Below, piece by piece: positions 25,703 to 34,235 of a stretch of 64,000 nucleotides of DNA (within the stretch, counting starts at the first letter, position 1; each line of letters begins with the position of its first letter). Origin of the DNA: Glycomyces artemisiae (GTDB lineage: Bacteria; Actinomycetota; Actinomycetes; Mycobacteriales; Micromonosporaceae); assembly GCF_003002955.1 (NCBI RefSeq), contig NZ_PVTJ01000007.1:186001-250000 (forward strand), given 5' to 3'. A program made the translations under genes and the position numbers. The notes beneath the pieces are model-generated. The model made no database searches. It was not told where the DNA came from and saw nothing but the letters and a program-made list of their open reading frames with translations.

Positions 25703-26707
25703 ATGCAGGAGCAGCAGCGGCGGACGACCCTCGCCGACGTGGCCGAGGCGGCCGGGACGACGGTGCCGACCGCCTCGAAGGTGCTCAGCGGGCGCTCCGA
25801 CGTGTCGGCGGCGACGCGCGAGCGCGTGATGCGGGCGGTCGCGGAGCTGGGGTACCGGGGCCGGTCGGGGCGGGGTGCGGTGCCGCGCACGGATCGCCCG
25901 GCGCTGGTGGACCTGGTGCTCATGGGCGTCAAGGGCACGTGGGCGAACCACGCGCTGCTGGGCGTCGAGCGGGCCGCGACGGCGGCCGGGGTGGACCTGG
26001 TCGTGTCGGTGGCGGGCGAGGACGGCGCGTGGCTGTCGCGGCTGCTGGAGCGGAACCTGCGCGGCGCGGTGCTCGCGCTGGTCGACGTGACGGCCGGGCA
26101 GCTGGCGACGCTCGCGGCGGCGCACGTCCCGGTGGTGCTCCTCGATCCGGTGACGCAGCCGCCGTCCACGGTGGCGAGTGTGGGGGCGGCGAACTGGGCG
26201 GGCGGCCGGGCCGCGGCCGAGCACCTGATCGGGCTGGGGCACCGGCGGCTCGCGGTGATCGGCGCGGACCGCAGGGCGCTCTACACGCAGGCGCGGGTGG
26301 ACGGGTTCCGTTCGGCCGCAGCGCACTTGGACGTGGAGGTGCGGTACCTGGATCGGCCCGACGCCGGGGCGGCGGACACGGCGACGGCGCTCCTGGACCG
26401 GGAGGCGCCGCCGACGGCGGTGTTCGCGTGCACCGACAACATCGCGGCGGGCGTGTACGACGCCGCCGAGGCGCTCGGGCTCCGCGTCCCCGCCGACGTG
26501 AGCGTGGTCGGCTTCGACGACCTCCCGGAGGCGCAGTGGCTGCGCCCGGCCCTGACGACGGTGCACCAGCCGATCGCGGAGATGGGCGCGGCCGCGATGC
26601 GGATGCTACTGCGGATCATGGCCGACCCGCCGCGGGACGCCCCGCGGGAGGAGCTGGCGACGCAGCTGATCGTCCGCGGCTCGACCGGGCGACCGCGAAC
26701 GGCCTGA
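25703..26707 (+). CDS. LacI-family transcriptional repressor
   Basis: The 334-residue regulator has an N-terminal LacI helix-turn-helix (TTLADVAEAAGTTVPTASKVLSGRSDVSAATRERVM) and hinge, then a periplasmic-binding-like sugar sensor ending in VSVVGFDDLPEAQWLRPALTTVHQP. The ATG at 25703 follows a TATGCT box by 6 nt; the frame is open upstream but that DNA holds operator 2. It probably represses the divergent thuA-gfo operon and itself through the two TTGCGCAA sites. The inducer is presumably a metabolite of that pathway. Confidence 0.92.
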   Translation: MQEQQRRTTLADVAEAAGTTVPTASKVLSGRSDVSAATRERVMRAVAELGYRGRSGRGAVPRTDRPALVDLVLMGVKGTWANHALLGVERAATAAGVDLVVSVAGEDGAWLSRLLERNLRGAVLALVDVTAGQLATLAAAHVPVVLLDPVTQPPSTVASVGAANWAGGRAAAEHLIGLGHRRLAVIGADRRALYTQARVDGFRSAAAHLDVEVRYLDRPDAGAADTATALLDREAPPTAVFACTDNIAAGVYDAAEALGLRVPADVSVVGFDDLPEAQWLRPALTTVHQPIAEMGAAAMRMLLRIMADPPRDAPREELATQLIVRGSTGRPRTA

Positions 26708-26985
26708 ATGCCGGCTTGCGGGTGGGGTGGTGGGGGGGTTCGTGCGGGCGGCGACGAGAGGGTGGACGGTGTGTCCGGGTGGGGCGGGTTGCCTTGGGGC
26801 AGTGGGGGTCCGGGGGCGGAACGTGAGGGTATTCCCCGCGTGTGGGTGATGACAGTGGCGCCTGGTGCGAGGGATGATTGGGGTACGCACAGGGACAGGG
26901 AAATCGTACAGGTGTCGGGCGGTGCAAGCAGACTAAGCCAAGCCTCTGGCCGACCGGCAGACCAGACAGTTTCCGAGGCAGTGCC

Positions 26986-27109
26986 CCCGACGCAAGGTGT
27001 CGGGCCGACGGCAGATCTCATCCCCACCGTGCTATCGGGACCCGCAGCAGTCAACCACCCCCGAGCGGGGGCATGGTGATCGGGCGGGGGACCCGGGGAA
27101 GGGATCACC
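26986..27109 (+). other. Cluster of three hairpins, possible structured RNA
   Basis: Three inverted repeats follow one another: CCCGAC/GTCGGG (26986-27004), CCCCC-GAGC-GGGGG (27058-27071) and GGTGATC/GATCACC (27075-27109, 21-nt loop). I could not match them to a known riboswitch; the conserved core of the c-di-AMP (ydaO) class is absent. They may simply end lacI transcription, although they start about 280 nt after its stop. Confidence 0.35.
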
Positions 27110-27869
27110 TCGACCCCGGGCGGTGTCCGCTACGAGGCACACGACCGGACCACCAAGCGACCGACAGGCCGAACCACACACGCCGCACGCAGCGACCGCG
27201 CACACGCGGGGCGGTGCCGCACCCGGCCGGGCATTCGAGGACCCGGCACCGCGACACCACCCCACGAGCGCAGACCCGCACCCACTGCGGTCACGGCCCA
27301 CCCACCGCACTACCGCTTTCCACTGCGAGCGCGCACCGCAACCCGTCGCAGCGGGGCCATCCCGACCGGGCACCAACCATGCCCACCGGGACGCACCACC
27401 GCACGACTGGACGACAGACGCGAGCACGCCGTACGGGAACGCACCACACCCGCCGGGCATCCACGCTGCCCGCGGAGAGCACCACCCCCGCCAGGCAAGG
27501 GCATGGCGGGACCGGGAACCGGGGAACGAACCCCGGACCACCGGACCCGAACCGATCCCGAAACCAGGACCGGGACCGAAACCCGAATTCGGGACCGGGA
27601 CCGGGACCGGGGGTGAAAGGCCGGAGGACCGGAGGCGGGAGGAACAAGGGAGACAAAGGAAGGCCGCACCGCCGAGGACCGGCACGACACCGGCACCCGA
27701 CGCCCGCAGAAAGGCCCCCGACCAGGGCCAGAGGCCAATGGGTTCGACGAGACCGCAACCGCGAAGGAGGTGACACCTCATGCCCACCACGACCACACCA
27801 CACACGCACACCCATCCGCTGTCGATGCCGCGCCCCCGCAAGCAGGCCGCCACCACCGGCACCCGAACC

Positions 27870-28255
27870 CGCCCCACCCGGCAGCGCACATCGAACCGAC
27901 CCCGCGCTCGGCCGTCGCTGCCCGCACTAGCCTCAGCCCGATCACCGCCCCAACCCGGCAGCGCACCCCCGAGCCGACCCCGCGCCCCGCCGTCGTTGAC
28001 CGCCCGAACCGCAACCTCATCGCCGCCCCAGCCCGGCGATACACGCCGAACCGATCCCACACCCCACCGTCGCCGCCCGCCCGAACCCCAACCCCATCAC
28101 CGCCCCGACTACGGCAACACCACCAGGGCCCACTACTCACCCCTCCATCGCCGCCTGCCCGAACTCCGACCGGACATCGCCCCGCTCCGGCGAAGTACCC
28201 CGAACCGACCCCACTCTCCACCGTCGCCGCCCGCAGAGGCTTCCTCGGCAAGTCC
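27870..28255. repeat. Degenerate tandem array, five units of about 77 bp
   Basis: Units begin at 27870, 27946, 28024, 28101 and 28178, each with CGCCCC followed by a CCGGC-like block; the last fades out near 28255. Typical unit features are CGCCCCAnCCCGGC, CCGAACCGACCCC and CCGTCGCCGCCCG. Units 2 and 3 agree at roughly three quarters of positions. The steps of 76, 78, 77 and 77 nt change reading frame, so this is not a repeated protein. The array ends about 40 bp beyond the amidase stop and would lie in that gene's 3' region if transcribed. Confidence 0.75.
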
Positions 28256-28295
28256 GTCCGGGCGCGGGGACCTGACAGACGGACCTCGGCGGAGG

Positions 28296-28946
28296 CTAGT
28301 TGAAGAAGTTGTTGATGCCGTGGTAGTGACCGAGGGCGATGTCCTTCCTGAACTCCACCGTCCGCAGAAGGTCGGCGTTGGAGGCGGTGTCAATGAAGAG
28401 GTTCTCAGTGAGGACCGCGGACATGTTGGTGTTCACGAGGACGTAGAAGTTCGCGGTCTTGCGGCCCCGGTCAGTGATGGAATGGTCCTGGCGCATCCAC
28501 TTGAGCACTTGACCGTGCACATTGGCGTGGAGGTTCTGGGTTCGCGTGGAGGCGTCGGGGATGCGGTAGCTCTCGAAGCCGTTGCCGCCTCCGGAGTTGA
28601 TGTGGATGCTCACGAAGATGGACGCGCCCCATGCGTTGGCGTCCTGCACACGGTAGGCGAGGCTCCGCGTGACGTCGGTGCTGCGGGACATGCGGGTCTG
28701 GTACCCGTGATTGTCAAGGAGCGTCTTGGTGCGCGTGGCGATGTCGAGTGTCAGGTTCTTCTCAAGGAGCCCGTTGGCGACAGCGCCGGAGTCGGTCCCG
28801 CCGTGCCCGGGGTCGAGGTAGACCTTGGGCCCGGCATTGGTGCTGAAGTCCTGGGCCTGCGCGGCGCTGCCGGCGAACGGCAGCGCCGCGAGTCCGGCGA
28901 CACCTGCAAGGAGGGCTGAGCGGCGGGAGAGGCTTCGCTGTGGCAT
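28296..28946 (-). CDS. N-acetylmuramoyl-L-alanine amidase (Amidase_3), Tat-type signal
   Basis: This zinc amidase cleaves the MurNAc-L-Ala bond of peptidoglycan. Amidase_3 motifs are DPGHGGTDSGAV (zinc His), LLEKNLTLDI (zinc Glu), VSIHINSGGG (zinc His) and VLTENLFID (catalytic Glu). The preceding residues MPQRSLSRRSALLAGVAGLA...AQAQ form a twin-arginine signal peptide. With the ATG at 28946 it has 216 residues; no good ribosome-binding site marks this codon, and an upstream ATG at 29039 would add 31 residues that do not look like part of a signal, so the start is uncertain. It has no cell-wall-binding domain. Confidence 0.88.
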   Translation of the reverse strand: MPQRSLSRRSALLAGVAGLAALPFAGSAAQAQDFSTNAGPKVYLDPGHGGTDSGAVANGLLEKNLTLDIATRTKTLLDNHGYQTRMSRSTDVTRSLAYRVQDANAWGASIFVSIHINSGGGNGFESYRIPDASTRTQNLHANVHGQVLKWMRQDHSITDRGRKTANFYVLVNTNMSAVLTENLFIDTASNADLLRTVEFRKDIALGHYHGINNFFN

Positions 28947-29150
28947 GAGGTCGTTGATCCATTCCGGGACGGAGGCGGCTTCGCCGCCGCGAGGGGCGCC
29001 GGGCAGGAGCGCGCCGGTCACCACTGAGTACAGCGTCATTGCCTGGCGTGATCCAGGAAGTTCACGGGCAGGAAACCGGCAGAACCAGCGGTGGTCACGG
29101 CCGAATCCGGTCAGAAGCGTCCAGGAGGTCTCCTCGTTTATGAACGCGGC

Positions 29151-29996
29151 CTAGAACAGCTCGCCGTAGCCCATCGCCACGAGGTTCAGGTACGAGGTCG
29201 TCAGGCACTCGATCGCGGTGCGGCCGTAGAACTCGTCCTGCTCGACCAGGAGGTGGTCGGCGCCGATCGCGACGGCGGTGTCGATGATCGACGGGAAGTC
29301 GAGGTTGCCTTCGCCGACCTCCGCGAACTGGACGATCTGCTGCATGGCGTCCTGCCAGGGACCGCGGTCGCCCGCATCGAGGGCGGTGTAGACCTCGTCG
29401 GGCAGGCGCGCGATCCGGTAGTCCTTGAGGTGGACCATCGACACGCGGCCCGCGTACTTGCGGAGCGTCCGTACCGGGTCGAGGCCGCCGCGCTGGACCC
29501 AGTGCGCGTCGATCTCCAGGCCCACCAAGGGAGAGCGTTCGGCGATGACGTCGAGCAGGTAGCGGCCGTCGTACTTCGCGAAGTCGACGTGGTGGTTGTG
29601 GTAGTGGAGGCGGATGCCGTGGTCCGCAAGGCGAACGGCGACTTCCTGGCAGTCGTCGGCGAAGGCCGCCACTGTGGAGGGATCGCGCATGGCCGCGGGC
29701 GGGAGCATCCCGATGCGGATCATGTCCGCGCCCAGCGCCTTCGCGTCGGCGACGAACGTGTCGAAGGCGTTCACCAGCGACTCCTCGCCGGTGAGCCCGC
29801 CCGAGAGGGACGCGAACTCGAAGCCCAGCTCCTCGCGCACGCGCACGAGTTCGGCGACGTTCTCCTTCGTCATCGGCAGCGCGGAGACCTCGGCGGTGCG
29901 GTAGCCGATGTCGCGGACCTTCCGGAACGTCTCGTACACGCCGTGCGCGGGGAACTCGTCGCGCAGGGTGAAGCACTGGACGCCGATCCTGGTCAT
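29151..29996 (-). CDS. Sugar phosphate isomerase/epimerase (xylose isomerase-like TIM barrel)
   Basis: This 281-residue AP-endonuclease-2 fold protein has HYHNHHVDFAK and GLEIDAHWVQRGGLDP metal-site strands, MVHLKD, and a final EQDEF. It is probably a ketose/aldose isomerase, epimerase or dehydratase that works on the sugar imported by the operon. Its ATG overlaps the previous gene's stop (ATGA), so translation is coupled. It is the last gene of the eight-gene set. Confidence 0.88.
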   Translation of the reverse strand: MTRIGVQCFTLRDEFPAHGVYETFRKVRDIGYRTAEVSALPMTKENVAELVRVREELGFEFASLSGGLTGEESLVNAFDTFVADAKALGADMIRIGMLPPAAMRDPSTVAAFADDCQEVAVRLADHGIRLHYHNHHVDFAKYDGRYLLDVIAERSPLVGLEIDAHWVQRGGLDPVRTLRKYAGRVSMVHLKDYRIARLPDEVYTALDAGDRGPWQDAMQQIVQFAEVGEGNLDFPSIIDTAVAIGADHLLVEQDEFYGRTAIECLTTSYLNLVAMGYGELF

Positions 29997-30829
29997 GGTC
30001 GCTCCTCTACGGTGCAGGTCAATTCGAACTCGGCGGCCAGGGACGCGCCCGCGGCGAGCCGCAGTGGTCCGAGCGGGCCGCCGCCGTGGTCGTAGGGCCG
30101 GGCGGCCGGTTCGAGGGCGATCGTGTCGGCCGCGCCCCACCACGGGTACCCGGCGGTGCCGCGGTGCTCCTGCCAGACGTACAGGAACGGGAACAGGTCG
30201 GGGTCCCACGTGAGGGCGACCGCGTTGCGCCCGTTGCGGATCGCGGCCGTGCCGCGGCCCTTCGTGCGCAGCTCCTGGAAGCCGGAGCGCCCCTCCCCCG
30301 CGGCCGGGAAGCGCACGTCGACCGCGTCGCCGCCGATGGTCACCTCGGCCTCCGGGCCGGTGAGGGCCGGGCCGAACGCGGGGTGCTCGACCCAGGTGAA
30401 CGCGGTCTCGCGGCCGGAGTAGTTGGTGACGGTCTGGGTCACGGCGACGCCGGTCCCGGTGGCCCGCACCCGGCGGCGCACGGCGAGCGGCGCGGTGCGG
30501 AGGACGGCCTCGTAGGTGCAGGACGAGTCGGCCTCCGTCCCGGCCGGTCGCCAGCGCCGCCAGGCGGCCTCGCCGTGGAACGGGTGCGAGACCCCGTCGA
30601 GGGTCCGCGCGTCGCCCGCGTGGGGCACGAGCGTGTGCCAGCCGCCGGGGTACCGGCGGTGCCACTCCTCGTTCGAGCCGGAGGACTGGTAGGTCCCGCT
30701 CCAGTCCTCGGCGTTCCACGGCGTGGTCAGGAGGAATTCGGTGCCGGTGGGGGCGTGCCGGATCGAGGCGATCCGGGCCCCCACGGGGTCGACGTCCACT
30801 GTGTATTCGCCTGCGGCGAGCCGCTTCAC
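29993..30829 (-). CDS. Aldose 1-epimerase (mutarotase)-like protein
   Basis: The 278-residue galactose-mutarotase-fold protein has YPGGWHTLVPHAGD, HPFHGEAAWRRW and WVEHPAFGPAL. These give conserved His residues in positions expected for sugar binding. Members interconvert anomers of free sugars. The GTG start is inside the stop of the ROK gene (GTGA overlap), and its own stop overlaps the next start. Confidence 0.82.
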   Translation of the reverse strand: MKRLAAGEYTVDVDPVGARIASIRHAPTGTEFLLTTPWNAEDWSGTYQSSGSNEEWHRRYPGGWHTLVPHAGDARTLDGVSHPFHGEAAWRRWRPAGTEADSSCTYEAVLRTAPLAVRRRVRATGTGVAVTQTVTNYSGRETAFTWVEHPAFGPALTGPEAEVTIGGDAVDVRFPAAGEGRSGFQELRTKGRGTAAIRNGRNAVALTWDPDLFPFLYVWQEHRGTAGYPWWGAADTIALEPAARPYDHGGGPLGPLRLAAGASLAAEFELTCTVEERP

Positions 30830-32061
30830 AGGCCGTACCTGCGGGTGCGGCGCACGGAGGGCGCGAAGGAGGCGTGGAAGATCGTGGAGGCCGCGCCGAT
30901 GGCGCCCGCCTCGGTCTTCACCATCGAGCGCTCCACGGCGACGTGCCGGGCGTGCCGGGCGGTGGGCATGGTGTTGACGGCCTTGTCGATGGCGTCGAGG
31001 GTGATCGCCTCGATCTGGGGCGCGAACGCGGGCCCGCCGACGACGAGGAGCGGCAGGTCGAGCAGGTCGATGAGGGCGACGGCGCCGAGGGCGATCACGT
31101 CGGCGATCTGGCGGGCGGCGGCGGTGGCGGCCGGGTCGCCCGCGCCGACTTCGGTGCACATCTCCAGATAGGTTGCGGCCGTGCCGGTGTAGCCGAGTTC
31201 GCGGGCGATCTCGGGGAGCGCGGCGGTCGGGTTGCATTCGCGCACGAGCTGCGGGCGGCCGGTGTCGTCGACGCGACCGGACCTGACGGCGCACAGCTGC
31301 CCGAACTCGCCCGCGTTGGCGCTCGTGCCGCGGTAGGTCTCGCCGTTGAGGACGAGCCCGGAGCCGATGCCGGTGCCCACGTACAGGTAGACGAAGTCGC
31401 CGCCGCGGTCCTCGCCGCCGATCCAGCGCTCGCCGACCGCGGCGGCGGCGACGTCCTTCTCCAGGACCACGGGGCAGGCGAGGCGCTCGGCGAGCATCGC
31501 CCGGAGCGGGACGTTCCGCCATTCGCGCGACAGCGGCAGGTCGAGGAGCTGCCCGTCGGTGGTGATGGGCCCGGGGGCGGCGACGCCGGTGCCGAGGAAC
31601 GTGGACCGGTCGATACCGGATGCGGTGACGGCTTCTTCGGTGCATTCGGCGATGGTCTCGACGAGCGCTTCGGGCGACGTGCCGTGCTCGATCGGGAGGC
31701 GCTGCTTGTGGAGCACGGTCCCGTTGAGGTCGGTCAGGACGACGGTGACGAGCTCGGGGTCCACGAGCGCGCCCACGGCGTGGGCGGCCTCGGCGCGCAG
31801 CCGCACGGGGGTGCGGGGCTTGCCGAGGCGCTCGGCGCGCTCGGTGGCGTTCTCGACGAGGAGGCCGCGTTCGAGGAGGATGCGCAGGATGCGGGAGACC
31901 GACTGCTGCGTCAGGCCGGTCCGCTCGGCGATCTCGACGCGCGAGATGGCCCCGGCCTGGCGGATCGTCTCGATGATGGTGGCCTCGTTGAACGAGCCGA
32001 GGTCGGACTGGTTGGCGCCGGGCCGGTCGCTCGGGCGCTGCGGTGTCTGCCGGTCGGTCAC
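30826..32061 (-). CDS. ROK-family transcriptional regulator, probable local repressor
   Basis: The predicted 411 residues begin with an N-terminal winged helix (residues about 22-80; IIETIRQAGAISRVEIAERTGLTQQSVSRIL) and a ROK sensor domain (VYLYVGTGIGSGLVLNGE). The Cys zinc cluster and the E-x-G-H motif of ROK kinases are not seen (NAGEFGQL instead), so this is a regulator rather than a sugar kinase. It sits in the middle of the operon, coupled by 4-nt GTGA overlaps on both sides. An XylR-like inverted repeat lies in the operon promoter and is its likely target, giving autoregulation through the operon. Confidence 0.88.
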   Translation of the reverse strand: MTDRQTPQRPSDRPGANQSDLGSFNEATIIETIRQAGAISRVEIAERTGLTQQSVSRILRILLERGLLVENATERAERLGKPRTPVRLRAEAAHAVGALVDPELVTVVLTDLNGTVLHKQRLPIEHGTSPEALVETIAECTEEAVTASGIDRSTFLGTGVAAPGPITTDGQLLDLPLSREWRNVPLRAMLAERLACPVVLEKDVAAAAVGERWIGGEDRGGDFVYLYVGTGIGSGLVLNGETYRGTSANAGEFGQLCAVRSGRVDDTGRPQLVRECNPTAALPEIARELGYTGTAATYLEMCTEVGAGDPAATAAARQIADVIALGAVALIDLLDLPLLVVGGPAFAPQIEAITLDAIDKAVNTMPTARHARHVAVERSMVKTEAGAIGAASTIFHASFAPSVRRTRRYGL

Positions 32062-33314
32062 GGGGCCTCCAGTGCGCCGTCGGGTCTGCGGACGCCGGCG
32101 GCCCAGGCGTCGTGCCCGGACAGCTCGGCGGGGTACTTCGCGGCGGCGGCCTCGTCGAGGTCGATGCCCCAGCCGGGGGCCTCGTTGGGGCGCAGCCAGC
32201 CGTCCTCGATGCGGAGCGTCCCGGGGAAGACCTCGTGGACGCGCTCGCTGTAGACGTGGCCCTCCTGGATGCCGAACGCCGCGGAGGTCACGTCGAGGGC
32301 GACGTTCGCGGCGGCGCCGATCGGCGACGTGTCGCCGGGGCCGTGCCAGGCGGTGCGCACGCCGCACAGCTCGGCGAGGTCGGCGACCTTGCGGGCGTTG
32401 GTGAGTCCGCCGATGTCGGAGACGTGGCTGCGGATGAAGTCGACGCCGCCGTCACGAACCAGCCGCACCGCGTCCTGAAGGGACGTCGTCAGCTCGCCGA
32501 CCGCGATCGGGACGGGGCTGGCGGCGCGCACCTCGGGGAGGCGGTCCCAGTGCTCGGGGGCGAGCACGTCTTCGAGGAAGAACAGCCGGTAGGGCTCCAG
32601 GGCGCGGGCGAGCCAGACCGCTTCTTTCGGCGTGAGCCTGGAGTGGACGTCGTGCAGCAGCTCGATCCCGTCGGGGAGCTTGTCGCGGGCGGCCTCGAAC
32701 AGGGCCGGGGTGCGGCGCAGGTAGTCGCGGGCGGACCAGCCGTTCCGGTAGGGCGCGTCCGGGTACTCGGTGGCGACCGCCGGGGCGCCGTACCCGCCGC
32801 CGCCGGGCGTGGACATCTGGAGGCGGATGTGCCGCTGGCCGCGCTCGACGAGGCGCTGGGCGTCCTCGATCACCTCTTCGATCGTGCGCCCGGCCGCGTG
32901 GAGGTAGGTGTCGGCGGCGGCGCGCACTTTCCCGCCGAGGAGCTCGTGGACGGGCATCCCGGCGCGCTTCCCGGCGATGTCCCACAGCGCCTGGTCGATC
33001 CCGGAGATCGCGTTGTTGGTGACCGGGCCGCCGCGCCAGTACCCTGAGAACGCCGCGAGCCGGGTGAGGTCGCCGATGTCGCCCGGGTAGCGGCCGATGA
33101 GGAGCCGCGCGAGGTGGTCGTTCACGAAGGACACCACGGCCTTCCACCGCTGCGTGAACGTGGCGCAGCCGAGCCCGTAGAGGCCGGGCACGTTCGTGTC
33201 GACGCGCACGACGACGAGCGCGATGCCGTCGGGCGCGGTACTGACGGCCCGCACGGAGGTGATCGCGACGTCCTCGCGGGGCGGCCACGGGTTCGCGAAC
33301 GTGTCAATGGTCAT
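32058..33314 (-). CDS. Enolase-superfamily sugar-acid dehydratase (mannonate/gluconate dehydratase, ManD type)
   Basis: The 418-residue protein has the ManD plan. Metal ligands are Asp222 (LLHDVHSRLTP), Glu248 (FFLEDVL) and Glu274 (AVGELTT), and TAWHGPGDTSPIGAAANVALD gives the catalytic His324. ManD enzymes dehydrate D-mannonate or D-gluconate to 2-keto-3-deoxygluconate; many relatives have low or different activity, so the substrate is open. GAGGAG precedes the ATG. Together with the adjacent SDR it suggests oxidation of a sugar to an acid and then dehydration. Confidence 0.88.
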   Translation of the reverse strand: MTIDTFANPWPPREDVAITSVRAVSTAPDGIALVVVRVDTNVPGLYGLGCATFTQRWKAVVSFVNDHLARLLIGRYPGDIGDLTRLAAFSGYWRGGPVTNNAISGIDQALWDIAGKRAGMPVHELLGGKVRAAADTYLHAAGRTIEEVIEDAQRLVERGQRHIRLQMSTPGGGGYGAPAVATEYPDAPYRNGWSARDYLRRTPALFEAARDKLPDGIELLHDVHSRLTPKEAVWLARALEPYRLFFLEDVLAPEHWDRLPEVRAASPVPIAVGELTTSLQDAVRLVRDGGVDFIRSHVSDIGGLTNARKVADLAELCGVRTAWHGPGDTSPIGAAANVALDVTSAAFGIQEGHVYSERVHEVFPGTLRIEDGWLRPNEAPGWGIDLDEAAAAKYPAELSGHDAWAAGVRRPDGALEAP

Positions 33315-33350
33315 GGGTCGCTGCTCCTCGCTGGGTCTTCATTATGGGGG

Positions 33351-34235
33351 TCACCTGAACTCGGCCGGGAGGTCGAGCGTCGGTACGGGCAGGTCGCGGT
33401 GCGCCTCGAAGCCGATGAGCTCGCGCGCGGGCGTCAGGTCGATCGGGACCTCGCGCCCGACGAAGCGGCGCAGGCGGGGCGTGTGCGGCGCGAACGCCTC
33501 CAGCAGCGCCTCGGTCCGGTACGGCGCGTTCGTGTGGTTCGCGGCCAGGAAGAACGCGTGCGCGCCCGTGGTCTTCGCGGTGAGCGCCAGGACGATCGCG
33601 CGGGCGGCGTCCTCGGTGTGCAGGTACGACCAGGCCTCGCGCAGGCCCGCCCGCGGGTCCGCTTCGTGCTGCTTCGACTGGGCGAGCAGGGCCGCTTCGT
33701 CGTGGACGTGCGGGAACCGGAGCGTGACGACGTCGATCCCCCACTGCCGCCACGCCATCCGCGCGGTGCCCTCGCCGTGGTGCTTCGAGAGCGAGTACCA
33801 GTCGGCGATGTCGACGGGGATGTCGGTGTCGAGCGGGAAGTACGCGGGGGTCACGTCGTGGCGGTTCATCGGCAGCCCGTAGGCGTTGATGGACCCCGCG
33901 ACGACGGCCCGCGCGACCCCGGCGGCCCCGGCCTGGGCCAGCACGTTGAACGTCGACACGACGTTCACCGAGTACACGTCGTAGGCCGGGGCGATGTCGC
34001 GGTGCGCGAGCGCGGCGAGGTGGACGACGAAGTCGGCCCCTTCCAACGCGGTCGCCACGTCCTCCTGGGACCTGGTGTCGCCCACCAGGACCCGCTCGGC
34101 CTCCAGAGCCGGGTTCTCCTGGATCGAGAGCGTCGTGACCTGGGCGCCCGCGGCGCGCAGGTGCGCGACCGCGACGGGCCCGATCCGGCCCGACGCGCCC
34201 GTGACGAGGACCCGGGCGCCGTTGAGGGACGTCAT
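33351..34235 (-). CDS. Extended SDR: NAD-dependent epimerase/dehydrogenase, possibly uronate dehydrogenase-like
   Basis: This 294-residue extended short-chain dehydrogenase has TGASGRIGP (NAD loop), VHLAALAHRD, SINAYG and YSLSK (catalytic Tyr-x3-Lys). In sugar-acid operons such proteins often oxidise uronic acids or aldoses. It lies between the permease and the ManD-type dehydratase; its ATG overlaps the permease stop (ATGA). The substrate is inferred only from context. Confidence 0.88.
   Translation of the reverse strand: MTSLNGARVLVTGASGRIGPVAVAHLRAAGAQVTTLSIQENPALEAERVLVGDTRSQEDVATALEGADFVVHLAALAHRDIAPAYDVYSVNVVSTFNVLAQAGAAGVARAVVAGSINAYGLPMNRHDVTPAYFPLDTDIPVDIADWYSLSKHHGEGTARMAWRQWGIDVVTLRFPHVHDEAALLAQSKQHEADPRAGLREAWSYLHTEDAARAIVLALTAKTTGAHAFFLAANHTNAPYRTEALLEAFAPHTPRLRRFVGREVPIDLTPARELIGFEAHRDLPVPTLDLPAEFR

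Larger units (their letters stand above)
26708..28295. other. 1.6-kb region with no convincing gene; hairpins, T-depleted block and tandem repeats
   Basis: Frames on both strands are open through much of this stretch only because it is G+C-rich and, on the + strand, nearly free of T. None of the translations shows a fold, normal composition or family match. It holds a cluster of hairpins (26986-27109), a strongly strand-asymmetric block (about 27110-28250), a GGGACC-type short repeat around 27565-27620, and a 77-bp tandem array (27870-28255). AAGGAGG at 27764-27770 precedes an ATG at 27780, opening a Pro/Arg/Thr-rich frame that runs antisense into the amidase gene; I do not accept it as a gene. 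Confidence 0.7.

Noticed and set aside
26829..26853. Resemblance to a type I-E CRISPR repeat (GTATTCCCCGCG...GTGATGAC)
   Set aside because: Only one copy exists, the stem is broken, and no second copy appears at the 61-bp spacing; no cas genes are present.
27058..27109. Possible c-di-AMP (ydaO-type) riboswitch
   Set aside because: GGGGG and GGAAG elements looked suggestive, but the conserved CCGAACCCG and GACAGCT-type core is absent and no cell-wall gene follows on that strand.
26878..27930. A 350-codon plus-strand frame after lacI
   Set aside because: It has no ribosome-binding site, is Arg/Thr/Pro-rich, and owes its openness to the lack of T on this strand.
27780..28919. ORF of 379 codons behind a good AAGGAGG site
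   Set aside because: The translation is Pro/Arg/Thr/His-rich, passes through a repeat array that shifts frame each unit, and then runs antisense through the amidase gene. The ribosome-binding site may be chance or a relic.
30826..32061. ROK protein as a sugar kinase
   Set aside because: An N-terminal winged helix is present, while the zinc cluster and E-x-G-H motif of ROK kinases are missing.
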